Shown: positions 51,494-60,654 of the stretch, in pieces | Position numbering within the stretch: the first letter of the stretch is position 1 | How the letters are laid out: the number at the start of each line of letters is the position of its first letter | Assembly (NCBI GenBank): GCA_017744715.1 | Contig: JAGIAT010000003.1 | Location: 396,895 to 460,894 of the forward strand | Direction: 5' to 3' | Source: Niabella sp. | Lineage (GTDB): Bacteria; Bacteroidota; Bacteroidia; Chitinophagales; Chitinophagaceae | DNA: 64,000 nt | Translations under genes and position numbers: made by a program | Notes under the pieces: model-generated | Database searches by the model: none | What the model was told of the DNA's origin: nothing | Seen by the model: only the letters and a program-made list of their open reading frames with translations

Positions 51494-53428
51494 TTATTCT
51501 GATTTACCAGAATTTTCCTGATCCAGTTTTTTCCGGATATCCGCCAAAGCGCTCAGATCACCCAGGGTTGCTTTTTCAACCTTGTTCTGGATATTCTTCA
51601 CAGCTTTCTTGGTTTTTTCTGCTTCAGCACGTGCATCTTTCTTCACAGACTCTCTTTCTTCGTATGCAGACTGTTCCCACACGCGTGCGTGCGACAGTAC
51701 AATGCGCTTTTCATTCCGATCGAATTCGATCACCATGAACGGAGCAGTTTCATCCAGGCTTACAGACTTACCATCCTGTGTGGCCAGGTGACGGTTAGGT
51801 GCAAATCCTTCCAGGCCGTAAGGCAGCTGAACGGTAGCTCCTTTATCGTCTCTGCGTACGATGGTTCCTTCATGCACACTGCCGATGGCAAAAGTGTCCT
51901 GAAGGGTATTCCAGGGATCTTCCTCCAGCTGTTTGTGTCCCAGCTGCAGTTTGCGGTTTTCTTTATCAATACCCAGGATAACCACGTCGATGTTTTCGCC
52001 CACTTTCGTGTACTCACCCGGATGGTTGAAGCGTTTCAGCCAGCTCAGGTCACTGATGTGGATCATACCGCCAATACCCTGCGCCAGTTCTACAAACACA
52101 CCATAGTTGGTAATGTTCTTCACTTCGCCGGTATGCTTGGTACCTTCTGCAAAACGGGTTTCGATATCGCTCCATGGGTCTTCTGTCAGTTGTTTGATAG
52201 ACAGGCTCATTTTGCGGGTATCTTTATCCAGTGTTACAATCTTCGCTTCGTGCTCATCACCCAGTTTGAAGAAGTCTTTTGCATTTACTGGAGTGTTTGC
52301 CCATGTAATTTCGCTTACGTGAACCAGACCTTCCACACCCGGAGTGATTTCCAGGAATGCACCGTAATCTTCAATATTTACCACTTTACCTTTCACGGTG
52401 TTGCCTTCAACAATACCTTCGGGCAATACATCCCATGGGTGCGGAGTCAGTTGTTTCAGACCCAGGCTGATGCGTTTTTTCTCGTCGTCGAAATCCAGTA
52501 CCACCACGTTCACTTTCTGATCGATCTTCAGTACTTCGTTCGGATGAGAAATGCGTCCCCATGAAATATCGGTGATATACAGTAAACCATCCAGTCCACC
52601 CAGGTCCATAAACGCACCAAAGTCGGTGATGTTCTTAACAGTACCTTCCAGTACCTGACCTTTTTCCAGTTTACCGATGATTTCAGCACGTTGTGCTTCA
52701 ATATCGCTTTCGATAAGCGCTTTGTGCGATACCACGGCATTCTTAATGGTTTCGTTGATCTTAACCACTTTAAATTCCATGGTTTTACCCACAAACTGAT
52801 CGTAGTCGGTAACGGGTTTAACATCGATCTGAGAACCTGGCAGGAAGGTTTCCATACCAAATACATCTACGATCAAACCACCTTTGGTTTTTGATGTAAC
52901 CTGTCCGGTAACTACTTCACCTGTTTTGTTCACCTCCACAATGCGCTCCCATGCACGGGTAGTGCGGGCTTGTTTACGGCTCAGGTTCAGATGACCATCC
53001 CGGTCTTCTTTCTCAACGATCATCACCTCTACTTCATCACCTACTTTCAATCCCTGAAGATCGCGGAATTCGTTCAGAGAGATCAAACCATCGCTTTTAA
53101 AACCGATGTTCAATACTACATCTGTGTTGGTAATACCTACAACGGTACCGTTGATCAGCTCACCATCGTTTAATTGTACGAAGGTATTTTCATACACTTT
53201 ATCGTACTTTTCTTTTTCTTCTTTTGAGTAAGAAGAAACATTGCGTTTGTCCACGCTCCAATCGAAATCGTCGTGCGCAGTTTCAACCGCAACAGGTGCT
53301 TCTGCCGGTTTAGCAGCTTCTACAGGTGCAGTGGTTGTCGCTGTAGATGCTTCCTCTACCGGTTCTCCGGCAGCACCCGCATTCTCCTGTGCATCAGCGT
53401 TTAATTGTTTAAAAAATAATTGAAACAT
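51494..53428 (-). CDS. rpsA: 30S ribosomal protein S1
   Basis: 644 residues with six S1 domains: two ribosome-binding-type repeats (about 80-255) and four RNA-binding repeats (about 260-590), such as VKNITDFGAFMDLGGLDGLL, VVNIEDYGAFLEITPG and VKNITNYGVFVELAQG. An acidic Ala/Pro-rich N-terminal extension (about 10-55) and a Lys-rich C-terminal tail flank the repeats, as in other Bacteroidota S1 proteins. It delivers mRNA to the 30S subunit. Monocistronic, with its own promoter, a small hairpin in the leader and a strong terminator. Confidence 0.97.
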   Translation of the reverse strand: MFQLFFKQLNADAQENAGAAGEPVEEASTATTTAPVEAAKPAEAPVAVETAHDDFDWSVDKRNVSSYSKEEKEKYDKVYENTFVQLNDGELINGTVVGITNTDVVLNIGFKSDGLISLNEFRDLQGLKVGDEVEVMIVEKEDRDGHLNLSRKQARTTRAWERIVEVNKTGEVVTGQVTSKTKGGLIVDVFGMETFLPGSQIDVKPVTDYDQFVGKTMEFKVVKINETIKNAVVSHKALIESDIEAQRAEIIGKLEKGQVLEGTVKNITDFGAFMDLGGLDGLLYITDISWGRISHPNEVLKIDQKVNVVVLDFDDEKKRISLGLKQLTPHPWDVLPEGIVEGNTVKGKVVNIEDYGAFLEITPGVEGLVHVSEITWANTPVNAKDFFKLGDEHEAKIVTLDKDTRKMSLSIKQLTEDPWSDIETRFAEGTKHTGEVKNITNYGVFVELAQGIGGMIHISDLSWLKRFNHPGEYTKVGENIDVVILGIDKENRKLQLGHKQLEEDPWNTLQDTFAIGSVHEGTIVRRDDKGATVQLPYGLEGFAPNRHLATQDGKSVSLDETAPFMVIEFDRNEKRIVLSHARVWEQSAYEERESVKKDARAEAEKTKKAVKNIQNKVEKATLGDLSALADIRKKLDQENSGKSE

Positions 53429-53435
53429 AAATAAA

Positions 53436-53457
53436 TCCGAAGGTTTTTAAATTCGGA
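53436..53457 (-). promoter_or_regulatory. Hairpin in the rpsA leader
   Basis: TCCGAA/TTCGGA arms (53452-53457 with 53436-53441) with a 10-nt A/T-rich loop end 7 nt before the rpsA start codon. The leader between promoter and start is about 25 nt, so this hairpin is nearly the whole leader. It could be a site of autogenous control. Confidence 0.45.
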
Positions 53458-53460
53458 CTG

Positions 53461-53468
53461 CAAAGTTA
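53461..53468 (-). promoter_or_regulatory. -7 element of rpsA
   Basis: Minus-strand TAACTTTG, a perfect TAnnTTTG, 32 nt upstream of the start codon. No TTTG at 19-bp spacing. Confidence 0.6.
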
Positions 53469-53567
53469 CGAAATCCCCGGGGAATGACCTAATCGGCAAT
53501 ACTGATCATAATTGATTGATTTTCATTTAGTCAGCTTCAGTACTACGATCAGCATCCTTGCTGTTTG

Positions 53568-53584
53568 TCCCGCTAAAAGCGGGA
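53568..53584. repeat. Small intergenic hairpin
   Basis: TCCCGC-TAAAA-GCGGGA, a perfect 6-bp inverted repeat in the gap between rpsA and the DUF983 gene. Without a T-run it is unlikely to be a terminator; similar GC-armed hairpins are scattered in Bacteroidota intergenic DNA. Confidence 0.5.
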
Positions 53585-53710
53585 TCGACACTGGTGCTGT
53601 GGAATATATAGCGGCAGTTTACACCTACCCCCGGAACCCGGGCGACAAGCGGACCGGTTCTTGCTCTCCTGAATCATCCAGTCTTCCCTCCCACCTTATT
53701 TGAAATATAT

Positions 53711-54178
53711 CTAGGTTCCCTGCTTCTTTACCCTCGACGGGGCATTCGCATACCATTTACGGTCGTACCGTACAAAAAAGGAAAGCCAGATGCTCCGCGA
53801 CATCCGCATCAGCACCGGCTGCATGCAAATAAGAAAAACGGCGTTAAAGATCAGCCAGTAAATCCACCGGTCGTCATAAATACTCAACCCGATAAATACC
53901 CACCAGGCCACCAGGGTAGATACGCTTAAGGCCACCGCCAGCGCATAACTCACATAACCCGCACCAAAATAAAAACCGGTTTCCAGTTCAAAGGGTTGTT
54001 TGCATACGGGGCACTCCTGGTACATCCGCATGGTTGTTTTTAATTTATAAGGATTTTTCACCTCAAACATGCTGTGCCGCCTGCAACGGGGGCATTTTGA
54101 GGCCACCACGTTTAAATAACTGGGCACTTTATCTTTCTCTTTATCGGTTGCTGCTGTTGTAGTAGGTACCGTTTCCAT
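53711..54178 (-). CDS. DUF983 family membrane protein
   Basis: 155 residues. An N-terminal zinc-ribbon-like region has two CxxC pairs (KCPRCRRHSMF at about 29-32 and ECPVCKQPFE at about 55-58), followed by the family motif GFYFGAGYVSYALAVA and two to three membrane helices (about 70-125). The function is unknown; some relatives lie near cytochrome oxidase assembly genes. It is 9 bp downstream of the AraC-type regulator gene and probably co-transcribed with it. Confidence 0.88.
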   Translation of the reverse strand: METVPTTTAATDKEKDKVPSYLNVVASKCPRCRRHSMFEVKNPYKLKTTMRMYQECPVCKQPFELETGFYFGAGYVSYALAVALSVSTLVAWWVFIGLSIYDDRWIYWLIFNAVFLICMQPVLMRMSRSIWLSFFVRYDRKWYANAPSRVKKQGT

Positions 54179-54187
54179 GATGTATTA

Positions 54188-55072
54188 TTACTTTAAAAAT
54201 TGTTTCCGGAATGTATCAGGAGTTACACCTTCATATTTCTTAAAAAAGCGGTTAAAATAAGAGTTGTCCTGAAAATCAAGTTCATAAGCGATCTCTGCGA
54301 TGGTTTTGTTTGCATTAATCAACAGGCGTTTGGCCTCCAGCAATACCCGGTTCCGGATCAGCTCGCCTGCCGTTTGCCCCAACAGATCTTTACAAAGCGC
54401 ATTCAAATGATTGGGCGTAATGTATAAAAGATCCGCATAGGCTTTCGGCAGCCGTATGGATTTGTAGTGCATATCAATCAACCGCCGCAAGTTATGTAAA
54501 ATCATTTTCTTTTGTTCAGGTACCGCTTTTGCAGGGTGCCCTGCTATTTCATTGCTCATCAGCAACAGGATCCGCAGCAAAAGCACCCGGTTCATATCGG
54601 GCGGTACGGTTGCATCCAACGCCGATCCGGTCAGTTCTTCAAAAAGAGCGGGTACTTTTTTTTGAAGTGATGCGGGCAACTGGAATACGCCTTCGGCACT
54701 GATGCCGCTAAAAAACGGAAACCGCTCCAGGTAGTACGGATTGTACAAAAAGTCTCTGAAAAAATGATCCGGGAAGTTAACCACATAGCCGTCCACAGGC
54801 GCGGTAAAATGCCAGCTGTGTACCTGCCCCGGAATCATGCAATAGACCTGGAAGGGCCTTATCTCAAACCGGTCAAAATCGATTGTATGCACACCCTTCC
54901 CGGAAGTAAAAAGTACCATATGATAAAAAGAGTGGCGATGCGGCCGGTGGAAATGCTCATAATGCTTTTCCACGTACCCGGAAAAACGCTCCGCCTGCAA
55001 TTCCGTTTGCTGCAACGGCTCCCGAACCATGTTTTGGATTGAATAAACGGGTATTTGCTCTTTTTGTACCAT
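54188..55072 (-). CDS. AraC-family regulator with cupin sensor domain
   Basis: 294 residues. An N-terminal AraC_binding cupin (about 20-140: KHYEHFHRPHRHSFYHMVLFTSG, CMIPGQVHSWHF) and C-terminal double helix-turn-helix (about 190-290: YADLLYITPNHLNALCKDLLGQTAGELI and IAEIAYELDFQDNSYFNRFFKKYEGVTPDTFRK). Likely a sugar- or metabolite-responsive activator. No catabolic operon is adjacent, so the target is unknown. A TACCTTTG -7 element lies just upstream. Confidence 0.92.
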   Translation of the reverse strand: MVQKEQIPVYSIQNMVREPLQQTELQAERFSGYVEKHYEHFHRPHRHSFYHMVLFTSGKGVHTIDFDRFEIRPFQVYCMIPGQVHSWHFTAPVDGYVVNFPDHFFRDFLYNPYYLERFPFFSGISAEGVFQLPASLQKKVPALFEELTGSALDATVPPDMNRVLLLRILLLMSNEIAGHPAKAVPEQKKMILHNLRRLIDMHYKSIRLPKAYADLLYITPNHLNALCKDLLGQTAGELIRNRVLLEAKRLLINANKTIAEIAYELDFQDNSYFNRFFKKYEGVTPDTFRKQFLK

Positions 55073-55088
55073 CCTGCATTTGATGCTG

Positions 55089-55096
55089 CAAAGGTA
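55089..55096 (-). promoter_or_regulatory. -7 element of the AraC-type gene
   Basis: Minus-strand TACCTTTG fits TAnnTTTG and lies 16 nt upstream of the ATG at 55072. Confidence 0.5.
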
Positions 55097-55159
55097 CAGA
55101 ACGATTTTCCGGCAGCCCGGACAAAAAACTGCTATTTATGGTACTTTTTACGGATCGGG

Positions 55160-56179
55160 CTATTTTGCAGTAGATTCCCGTTTTACGAGTATCGAATCGA
55201 TATTGATCTTTTCCGGCACGTAGCGGGCGGGTTTCTCCAGGGCCAGGATCAGTTGCTGTACCGCCGCCTGCCCGATTTCAAAGGCCGGCTGGGTAATGGT
55301 TGACAGTGATGGTTTCAGCAGGTGTGCCGTAGGCATATTGCTAAAACTCAGCAGCTTCAGTTGTCCGGGTATATCGATCTGATGTTTCCGGCAAATATCA
55401 TACGCAATCAGCGCATGCGTTTCCACGGAGGTAAATAAACCGTCCGGGGCATCTTTTTGCAACAGGGTTTGCTCAATGAGCGCGGTGTCATGCATATAAT
55501 CCTTCCGGCTGGTGAGGATCCATTCCGGACGTACGGCAATGCCGGAATCTTCAAGGGCCTTTTTATACCCCTGCAACCGGTCGATGCCAATGGATATTTT
55601 ATCGGATACCTGGCAATGAGCAATACGCTTACAGCCCTGTTCGATCAGGTAACGGGTACCACTGTAGGCACTTTCATAATTATTGGTAGTAATGATGCTG
55701 CTGTTACCAAACGCTTCCGCCACCCGGTCAAAAAACACAATGGGAAGGCCTTTTTCCTGCAGGGCCTGTAAATGTTCCGTATCATCAATAGGACTTGTAA
55801 GGGATATGACCACACCATCTACACGGCCGTTGGTCATATGCCGTACCACATCCTTTTCATATTCCGGGTTTTCATTGGTAATATAAATCAGTACATGATA
55901 TCCCCGGGCATGTGCCATTTCCTGTATTCCCTTAATGGCAAAAATGAAAAAATTGTTGATAATATCCGGCACGATGACCGCGATCGTTTTGCTTTTAAAC
56001 TTCCGCAGGCTGCCGGCATAAGGATTGGGTTCATAGTTCAGTTCGCGGGCCAGGTCCATTACCCGTTTCTTTGTATCCGCACTGATCTCATGACTGTCGC
56101 GCAGCGCTTTTGAAACAGTGCTTATAGAAAGATGTAAAAGAGAAGCCAGCTTTTTTAAGTTGATCGGTTCCATGTTCAT
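55160..56179 (-). CDS. LacI-family transcriptional regulator
   Basis: About 339 residues. Helix-turn-helix KKLASLLHLSISTVSKALRD (about 8-28), hinge region around NPYAGSLRKFKSKTIAVIVP, then a sugar-binding-protein-like sensor domain with FDRV and GTRYLIEQGCKRIAH. The start at 56179 follows a purine-rich GGGGTAAGG; ATG at 56173 is an alternative, and the frame start at 56266 would add an unlikely extension. It is a paralogue of the xylose regulator at 3056. No sugar operon lies next to it, so the target is unknown. Confidence 0.9.
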   Translation of the reverse strand: MNMEPINLKKLASLLHLSISTVSKALRDSHEISADTKKRVMDLARELNYEPNPYAGSLRKFKSKTIAVIVPDIINNFFIFAIKGIQEMAHARGYHVLIYITNENPEYEKDVVRHMTNGRVDGVVISLTSPIDDTEHLQALQEKGLPIVFFDRVAEAFGNSSIITTNNYESAYSGTRYLIEQGCKRIAHCQVSDKISIGIDRLQGYKKALEDSGIAVRPEWILTSRKDYMHDTALIEQTLLQKDAPDGLFTSVETHALIAYDICRKHQIDIPGQLKLLSFSNMPTAHLLKPSLSTITQPAFEIGQAAVQQLILALEKPARYVPEKINIDSILVKRESTAK

Positions 56180-56329
56180 CCTTACCCCTTTTTTATAAAT
56201 CCTTTTCGGGAATGAAGATAAGAAATTAATAATGGTAAATACCCGTCCGGGTTGCCGCTCATCCAATAATTACGAAATCGTTGCCGGGAGAGCGGTTTAA
56301 GGTTAGATCCGTTTGCTACCTAATGATCA

Positions 56330-56378
56330 ATGCTGAAGGCTAAAGGCTTATTTCCACATTCTCAAATTATCAAATCGT
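56330..56378. repeat. 7- and 8-bp-period repeats
   Basis: Three 7-mers (ATGCTGA, AGGCTAA, AGGCTTA; 56330-56350) followed by three 8-mers (CACATTCT, CAAATTAT, CAAATCGT; 56355-56378). The second part matches the complement of the 38528 repeat. Confidence 0.55.
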
Positions 56379-56417
56379 CGCCGCCACGGGTTGCGCTTTT
56401 GCCGGCAATTTTACCGC

Positions 56418-57548
56418 CTAGCTCCGGGGCTTTTTCTTTTTTAATTTATTAAGCCAGATAATGGTGCCGGTTACCGGCAAACTGGTAGCAATTAAACAGC
56501 AGATAAAATAAATGATCTTTGAAAAAAGTCCGTAGATCTCTCCGGTATGGATCGGCCGGATGCTGGCCGCTATTTTTTGCCCGGTTGTTTTAGTGGCAAA
56601 AAGCTCCTTCTTCAATACCACACCACTGTAGGCATCGATCATAACACGATCCGTTGCCGCGCTGTTCCAGGACGTGGCATTATTTTTTGAAACACTAAAG
56701 GTACCGGAACTGTCTGCCGGGAAACCCAGGCGCGTAATGCCGGTATAGCTGAGCTGCCCGTTGGCCACTTTTAATACATCATCAACAGAAAGCATTGCGG
56801 TGCCGGAAGCGCCGGACTTAAGCGGCTTTTCTTTCTTGCCGCCAAACACTTCTGCGCCTAATACGGCTGAAGCGCCCTTTTTGTACCACTCAAAGGACCA
56901 GCACAAACCGGTAAGCGACATGATCAATAAAAAAATAAAGGAATAAAAACCCAGTACATTGTGCAGGTCATGGTTGACCCGCTTCCACTTTCCCGAAAAC
57001 AGGATCACAAACCCCTGCTTCCAGTAGCGCAACCTCCGCGGCAGCCATAAGATGATTCCTGAAAGCAGCAGCACTACAAAAATAAGGGTGGCAATACCTA
57101 CAATGATGCGGCCGGTAGACTGCTCCATCAACAGCCAGCGATGCAGTTTCATCATGGTCATAAAGAACTTGCTGCTCCCGGTTTCCGTATTTCCTGTAAT
57201 GGTGCCGGCGTAGGGATTGACCAATACCGTTTTTCCCCGGCCCTTTTCTTTTCCTTTTGGTTTTATAGAAAAAGACCAGGCTTTTTCCGGCTGACCGGGA
57301 ATGGTTACGCCCGTAACCGGACTTCCCTGTGCTTTTTCAACCGCAGCCACCAACGTGCTTAATGGCTGTGCCTGCATTCCGGTTGTATAGGTAACAAAGT
57401 ATACTTCTTTATTAACGCGCTCCTCTATTTCTGTACGAAACGTATAAATGGTACCGGAAAGGCATACCAAAAAAAGCACGATTCCGCTCGCCAGTCCGAG
57501 CCATAAATGAATGTCATTAAAGAATTTCCTGAATTTTCCCCGCTGCAT
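56418..57548 (-). CDS. PepSY-associated transmembrane protein
   Basis: 376 residues, PiuB-like. Four membrane helices bear the family histidines: FNDIHLWLGLASGIVLFLVCLSG, KLHRWLLMEQSTGRIIVGIA, VNHDLHNVLGFYSFIFLLI and the C-terminal IRPIHTGEIYGLFSKIIYFICC. Extracytoplasmic PepSY-like domains lie between them. Relatives act in reductive release of iron from siderophores or other periplasmic redox steps. It is the last of three minus-strand genes (HMA protein, TlpA-like, this one). The start at 57548 (MQRGKFRKFF) is preferred over 57584. Confidence 0.85.
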   Translation of the reverse strand: MQRGKFRKFFNDIHLWLGLASGIVLFLVCLSGTIYTFRTEIEERVNKEVYFVTYTTGMQAQPLSTLVAAVEKAQGSPVTGVTIPGQPEKAWSFSIKPKGKEKGRGKTVLVNPYAGTITGNTETGSSKFFMTMMKLHRWLLMEQSTGRIIVGIATLIFVVLLLSGIILWLPRRLRYWKQGFVILFSGKWKRVNHDLHNVLGFYSFIFLLIMSLTGLCWSFEWYKKGASAVLGAEVFGGKKEKPLKSGASGTAMLSVDDVLKVANGQLSYTGITRLGFPADSSGTFSVSKNNATSWNSAATDRVMIDAYSGVVLKKELFATKTTGQKIAASIRPIHTGEIYGLFSKIIYFICCLIATSLPVTGTIIWLNKLKKKKPRS

Positions 57549-57621
57549 AGGCAGCAAAATTATCCGGGACCGGTTCTCCGGCATTTACGAAATCGGGAAT
57601 TTTTTTTTAAAGCGCACTGTT

Positions 57622-58131
57622 TTATTCCATACCGGCCAGTTTTTTAAGGAGGTTCCGGAATCCCTTAGGATCGGCCACCGGAAGCAAGGCCGCATCCACG
57701 GCAAGGATGGCGCCCTGCGGATCGACCAGGAAGGAGGCGGGCAACGTACGCGCATTCCACCTGCGGGCCGCGCTTTTTTCTTCATCTGCCGTATCGATCA
57801 GCTGTGGCCAGGTCATCTTATCGGCGGCAATGGCGCGTTCCCATTTTTCCCGGTCGGTATCTACTGAAATACTAACCACTTCAAAAGGCAGGTCTTTAAC
57901 CCGGTGGTACCGGCGCGCCAGCCTCCGGTTTTCCAGTCTGCAGGGTGCGCACCAGGAGGCCCAAAAAACTACAAGCACGGTTTTTCCCTTATAATCGTTC
58001 AAAGAAACAGGATTCCCTTTTACGCTGGTTAAGGTAAACGGGATCGCCGGCGTTGGAGTAACCGTTGTTTGCGCCGGGGCTGCCGCCACAGACAAACACC
58101 ATAAAAATATGCAGAGGCACCGTTTGATCAT
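57622..58131 (-). CDS. TlpA-like periplasmic thioredoxin
   Basis: 169 residues with a signal peptide (about 1-20, ending AAAPAQ). The thioredoxin-like redox site WCAPC (about residue 60) sits in VVFWASWCAPCRLENRRL, and the cis-proline region reads RTLPASFLVDPQGAIL. It probably reduces disulfides of envelope proteins, perhaps the cysteines of the neighbouring HMA protein encoded 18 bp upstream. Typical length for AhpC/TSA-type TlpA proteins. Confidence 0.88.
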   Translation of the reverse strand: MIKRCLCIFLWCLSVAAAPAQTTVTPTPAIPFTLTSVKGNPVSLNDYKGKTVLVVFWASWCAPCRLENRRLARRYHRVKDLPFEVVSISVDTDREKWERAIAADKMTWPQLIDTADEEKSAARRWNARTLPASFLVDPQGAILAVDAALLPVADPKGFRNLLKKLAGME

Positions 58132-58149
58132 CGGTTAGCAGCGGTACGG

Positions 58150-58506
58150 CTATGGTTTGGCAGCCGCATAGGTTTTGGTACGTTCATACCGGCAACAGGC
58201 ATGCAACTTTTCATAGGCAGCGTCATTGCCCTTTACTTCCTGTGTATCGTATCCTGCTTCGGCCACCGTTTGCTGAATTTTGCTGTTGCTGGTATTTTTT
58301 GCATTGTATTTTACGGTAAGCGTTTTTGAAGGAATGTCCCAAACAGCTTCCCGGGCACCGGCCGCCTTCGCGGCTTTTTCAATCGTTTTTTTACACATAC
58401 CGCAATTACCGGAAACAGCGATCTTCTCGGTCTTTGTTTGTGCCTGAGCCCCGTGGGCCGCCAATAACAGCAGCATCCCCAGGAGCATTGATCCAAATCT
58501 TTTCAT
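58150..58506 (-). CDS. Exported heavy-metal-associated (HMA) domain protein
   Basis: 118 residues. Signal peptide (about 1-22, ending HGAQAQ), then one HMA domain with a CxxC metal site in SGNCGMCKKTIEKA, and a Cys-rich C-terminal segment HACCRYERTK. Likely a periplasmic copper or mercury/zinc chaperone. It is clearly related to the N-terminal domain of the protein at 42203-43060, in which the first CxxC cysteine is missing. It leads the HMA-TlpA-PepSY gene set, which suggests a periplasmic metal/thiol function. Confidence 0.88.
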   Translation of the reverse strand: MKRFGSMLLGMLLLLAAHGAQAQTKTEKIAVSGNCGMCKKTIEKAAKAAGAREAVWDIPSKTLTVKYNAKNTSNSKIQQTVAEAGYDTQEVKGNDAAYEKLHACCRYERTKTYAAAKP

Positions 58507-58593
58507 ATTTTATCTATTTTAAATAAACCTGCCCATATAGGACTGCATGGTTTCAAAACAGGTTGTATGGGTATTTGTTCAACGCGTCCGGCC

Positions 58594-60645
58594 TTAGTTT
58601 ACAAATCCCCAGAAAACACCCAGGCGGATCAGCAACCCGGGGTAAGGATAGTCCGGTGCGGCAAAGTTGTTATTGGTAAAGCCCCAGCTGCCATCCAGAT
58701 TGCGGAAGGTATTCAGGTTCTCGGCCCGTACAAACGCCTTAAAGGAATTGATCCGGAAGTTCAGATAAGCGGCGATATTGGGCAATTTATATTGTACGGT
58801 CTGATCATCCTGGTAAAAGAACTGTCCTAACACCGGCGAATAGCCATCGCCTTTATAATTGGTGCGGTATTTAGCCTCCAGCCCCATGGCGATATTTAAC
58901 CGCGGGTAGCCCAGCTTTCCTTCATACCCCAGCCGGTTCCGTGTATAAATAGCCGGTATATGCAGGGGTGCCCCACCCACTACCTGCTGAAAATATACTT
59001 CGGTACGCCATTTCCATTGTTTGGTTTTCCCGGCCTCAAACACTTTGTTTACGCCGATCTGCAGCACATTAAACAGCGAGTTGTATTGATTAACCTTATA
59101 ATAGTCTGTGTAGTAGGTATAATTGGTCATCAGGTAATAATGCCCCACCAGCCCCAGTTTGATCACCGGCTGATAAACCGAGGCGTACAGATGGGTAATA
59201 TTCTCTTTCTTCAAACCCGGATTATCTCCCTGCATCAGGTAAAAACTGCTGATGGGGTTCTGCATGATAAAGGAGGGTGTACGGTTTACGTTTTGTGCAC
59301 CCAGCATCAGGCTGCCGATCTTTTTACCCAGCAGGCTCTGGATGCTGGCGCCGGCTTCATAATCACCGGCATTCATACCCGTAAAATAGATCTTACCATT
59401 AAGCATCATATCCCATTTCTGGTTCTTTGTACGGTTGCGGTATTCCCCGTGCCCAAAAATGTTATAATAATTCTTTTTCTGCCGGTCGCGGATCAGCTCC
59501 AGCTGGCTCTCCCGCTGCAACGTGTCAAACACGCCGGACAAATTCTGAACGGCAGCACCCAGTTTTATAAACTGCTGCGTATTCTTCGAATCCGGGAAGG
59601 TATAAATAGAAAAATCATTCACGATTTCCTTCCAGTCGTCCCGCTTTGAAAAACCGTTGGCAGCGCTGCCGCCGGACAAGGCATAATATTGCTTGTAATA
59701 GGCGGCATCCGGCGCGGCGTCTGTAAATTCAAACGTATACTTACTGTACCGGACGGTATGCTCCAAACGGATCCTTGGAAAGAACAGCGGCACTACAGAA
59801 CTGTCCGTTACCAGCGAATCTTTCCGGCCCAGGTCATATTGCTGGCGCATCAGCACGTTAAAATCGGCATACCGGTTACCCGTTGAAATATTGGTATTAA
59901 AAAAATCGGCAGAATAGCGGGTACTGCCGCCCAACCGCACAGGAATATAATCTCTCCGGGCGTAGTCAACGCTGTCGATGTAGCTGCTGTTTACAACACC
60001 CCCGTTTTCGGTGTTCTGCAATTTATTGGCAGCAAGAATAAAATAGTTATTATAGCGCTTATTGGTGGATTGCACCCAGTTGGTAACGTAGTAACTGTTG
60101 TGGGCCGATTTTTGATTCTGGAACAAGCCGGGTGAATTTACCAGGCGGTATGAAAAATGCACATTCCAATTAGGGCGGATATTTTGCGTGTGCATCAGTT
60201 CGATGAATTGTTCAGAACGCGTTCCCAGCAGGTAGTTCAGCTCCGAGTAAGGCCGGGTGGCGGTAAAGAACCGCGCCTTTTCTACCGTGTACTTATAAAT
60301 ATCAAATGCGTGAAAACCCGGATCCCAGCCCGTTTGCATCCGCGGTTTAAAAACATAGGATTGCGCCGCATTTCCAAAATTCCCGAGATAATTATAATCA
60401 GCCGGAATGGGATAATACTTTGTAAAATCGTTGATCGATGAGTCCAGTTTATATCCGCGGAGGGTATCCAGGTAGCGGTATGTAATGGTTACGGAATCTT
60501 CAAATTTATTTCTACGGGTCAGGCTGTCGTTCCCCGAACCGGCATTTTTGATTCCCCGGAACCGGTTGCCCATACCGCCCAACGGATCCTGCGCCTGTGC
60601 GCAGATTCCCGTGATCATAAGAAATAAAATAAAATAGAATTTCAT
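58594..60645 (-). CDS. Putative porin
   Basis: 683 residues with a signal peptide (MKFYFILFLMITGICAQAQ). A largely beta-stranded outer-membrane protein of the Bacteroidota putative-porin family. Strand-like segments recur through the length (YYPIPADYNYLGNFGNAAQS, RPNWNVHFSYRLVNSPGLFQ, LGLVGHYYLMTNYTYYTDYY), and it ends in an aromatic LLIRLGVFWGFVN. It starts 9 bp after the stop codon of the purine nucleoside phosphorylase gene and is probably co-transcribed with it, which hints at uptake of purine nucleosides or a related solute; that link is inference only. Confidence 0.85.
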   Translation of the reverse strand: MKFYFILFLMITGICAQAQDPLGGMGNRFRGIKNAGSGNDSLTRRNKFEDSVTITYRYLDTLRGYKLDSSINDFTKYYPIPADYNYLGNFGNAAQSYVFKPRMQTGWDPGFHAFDIYKYTVEKARFFTATRPYSELNYLLGTRSEQFIELMHTQNIRPNWNVHFSYRLVNSPGLFQNQKSAHNSYYVTNWVQSTNKRYNNYFILAANKLQNTENGGVVNSSYIDSVDYARRDYIPVRLGGSTRYSADFFNTNISTGNRYADFNVLMRQQYDLGRKDSLVTDSSVVPLFFPRIRLEHTVRYSKYTFEFTDAAPDAAYYKQYYALSGGSAANGFSKRDDWKEIVNDFSIYTFPDSKNTQQFIKLGAAVQNLSGVFDTLQRESQLELIRDRQKKNYYNIFGHGEYRNRTKNQKWDMMLNGKIYFTGMNAGDYEAGASIQSLLGKKIGSLMLGAQNVNRTPSFIMQNPISSFYLMQGDNPGLKKENITHLYASVYQPVIKLGLVGHYYLMTNYTYYTDYYKVNQYNSLFNVLQIGVNKVFEAGKTKQWKWRTEVYFQQVVGGAPLHIPAIYTRNRLGYEGKLGYPRLNIAMGLEAKYRTNYKGDGYSPVLGQFFYQDDQTVQYKLPNIAAYLNFRINSFKAFVRAENLNTFRNLDGSWGFTNNNFAAPDYPYPGLLIRLGVFWGFVN

Positions 60646-60654
60646 TTATCGAGT

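Noticed and set aside
51689..52564. 291-codon plus-strand open frame
   Set aside because: It lies wholly inside rpsA on the opposite strand; no domain is seen and the rpsA frame is fully supported.
53468..53710. RNA gene or riboswitch between the DUF983 gene and rpsA
   Set aside because: Only a 6-bp hairpin at 53568-53584 and short palindromes are seen; no conserved riboswitch core.
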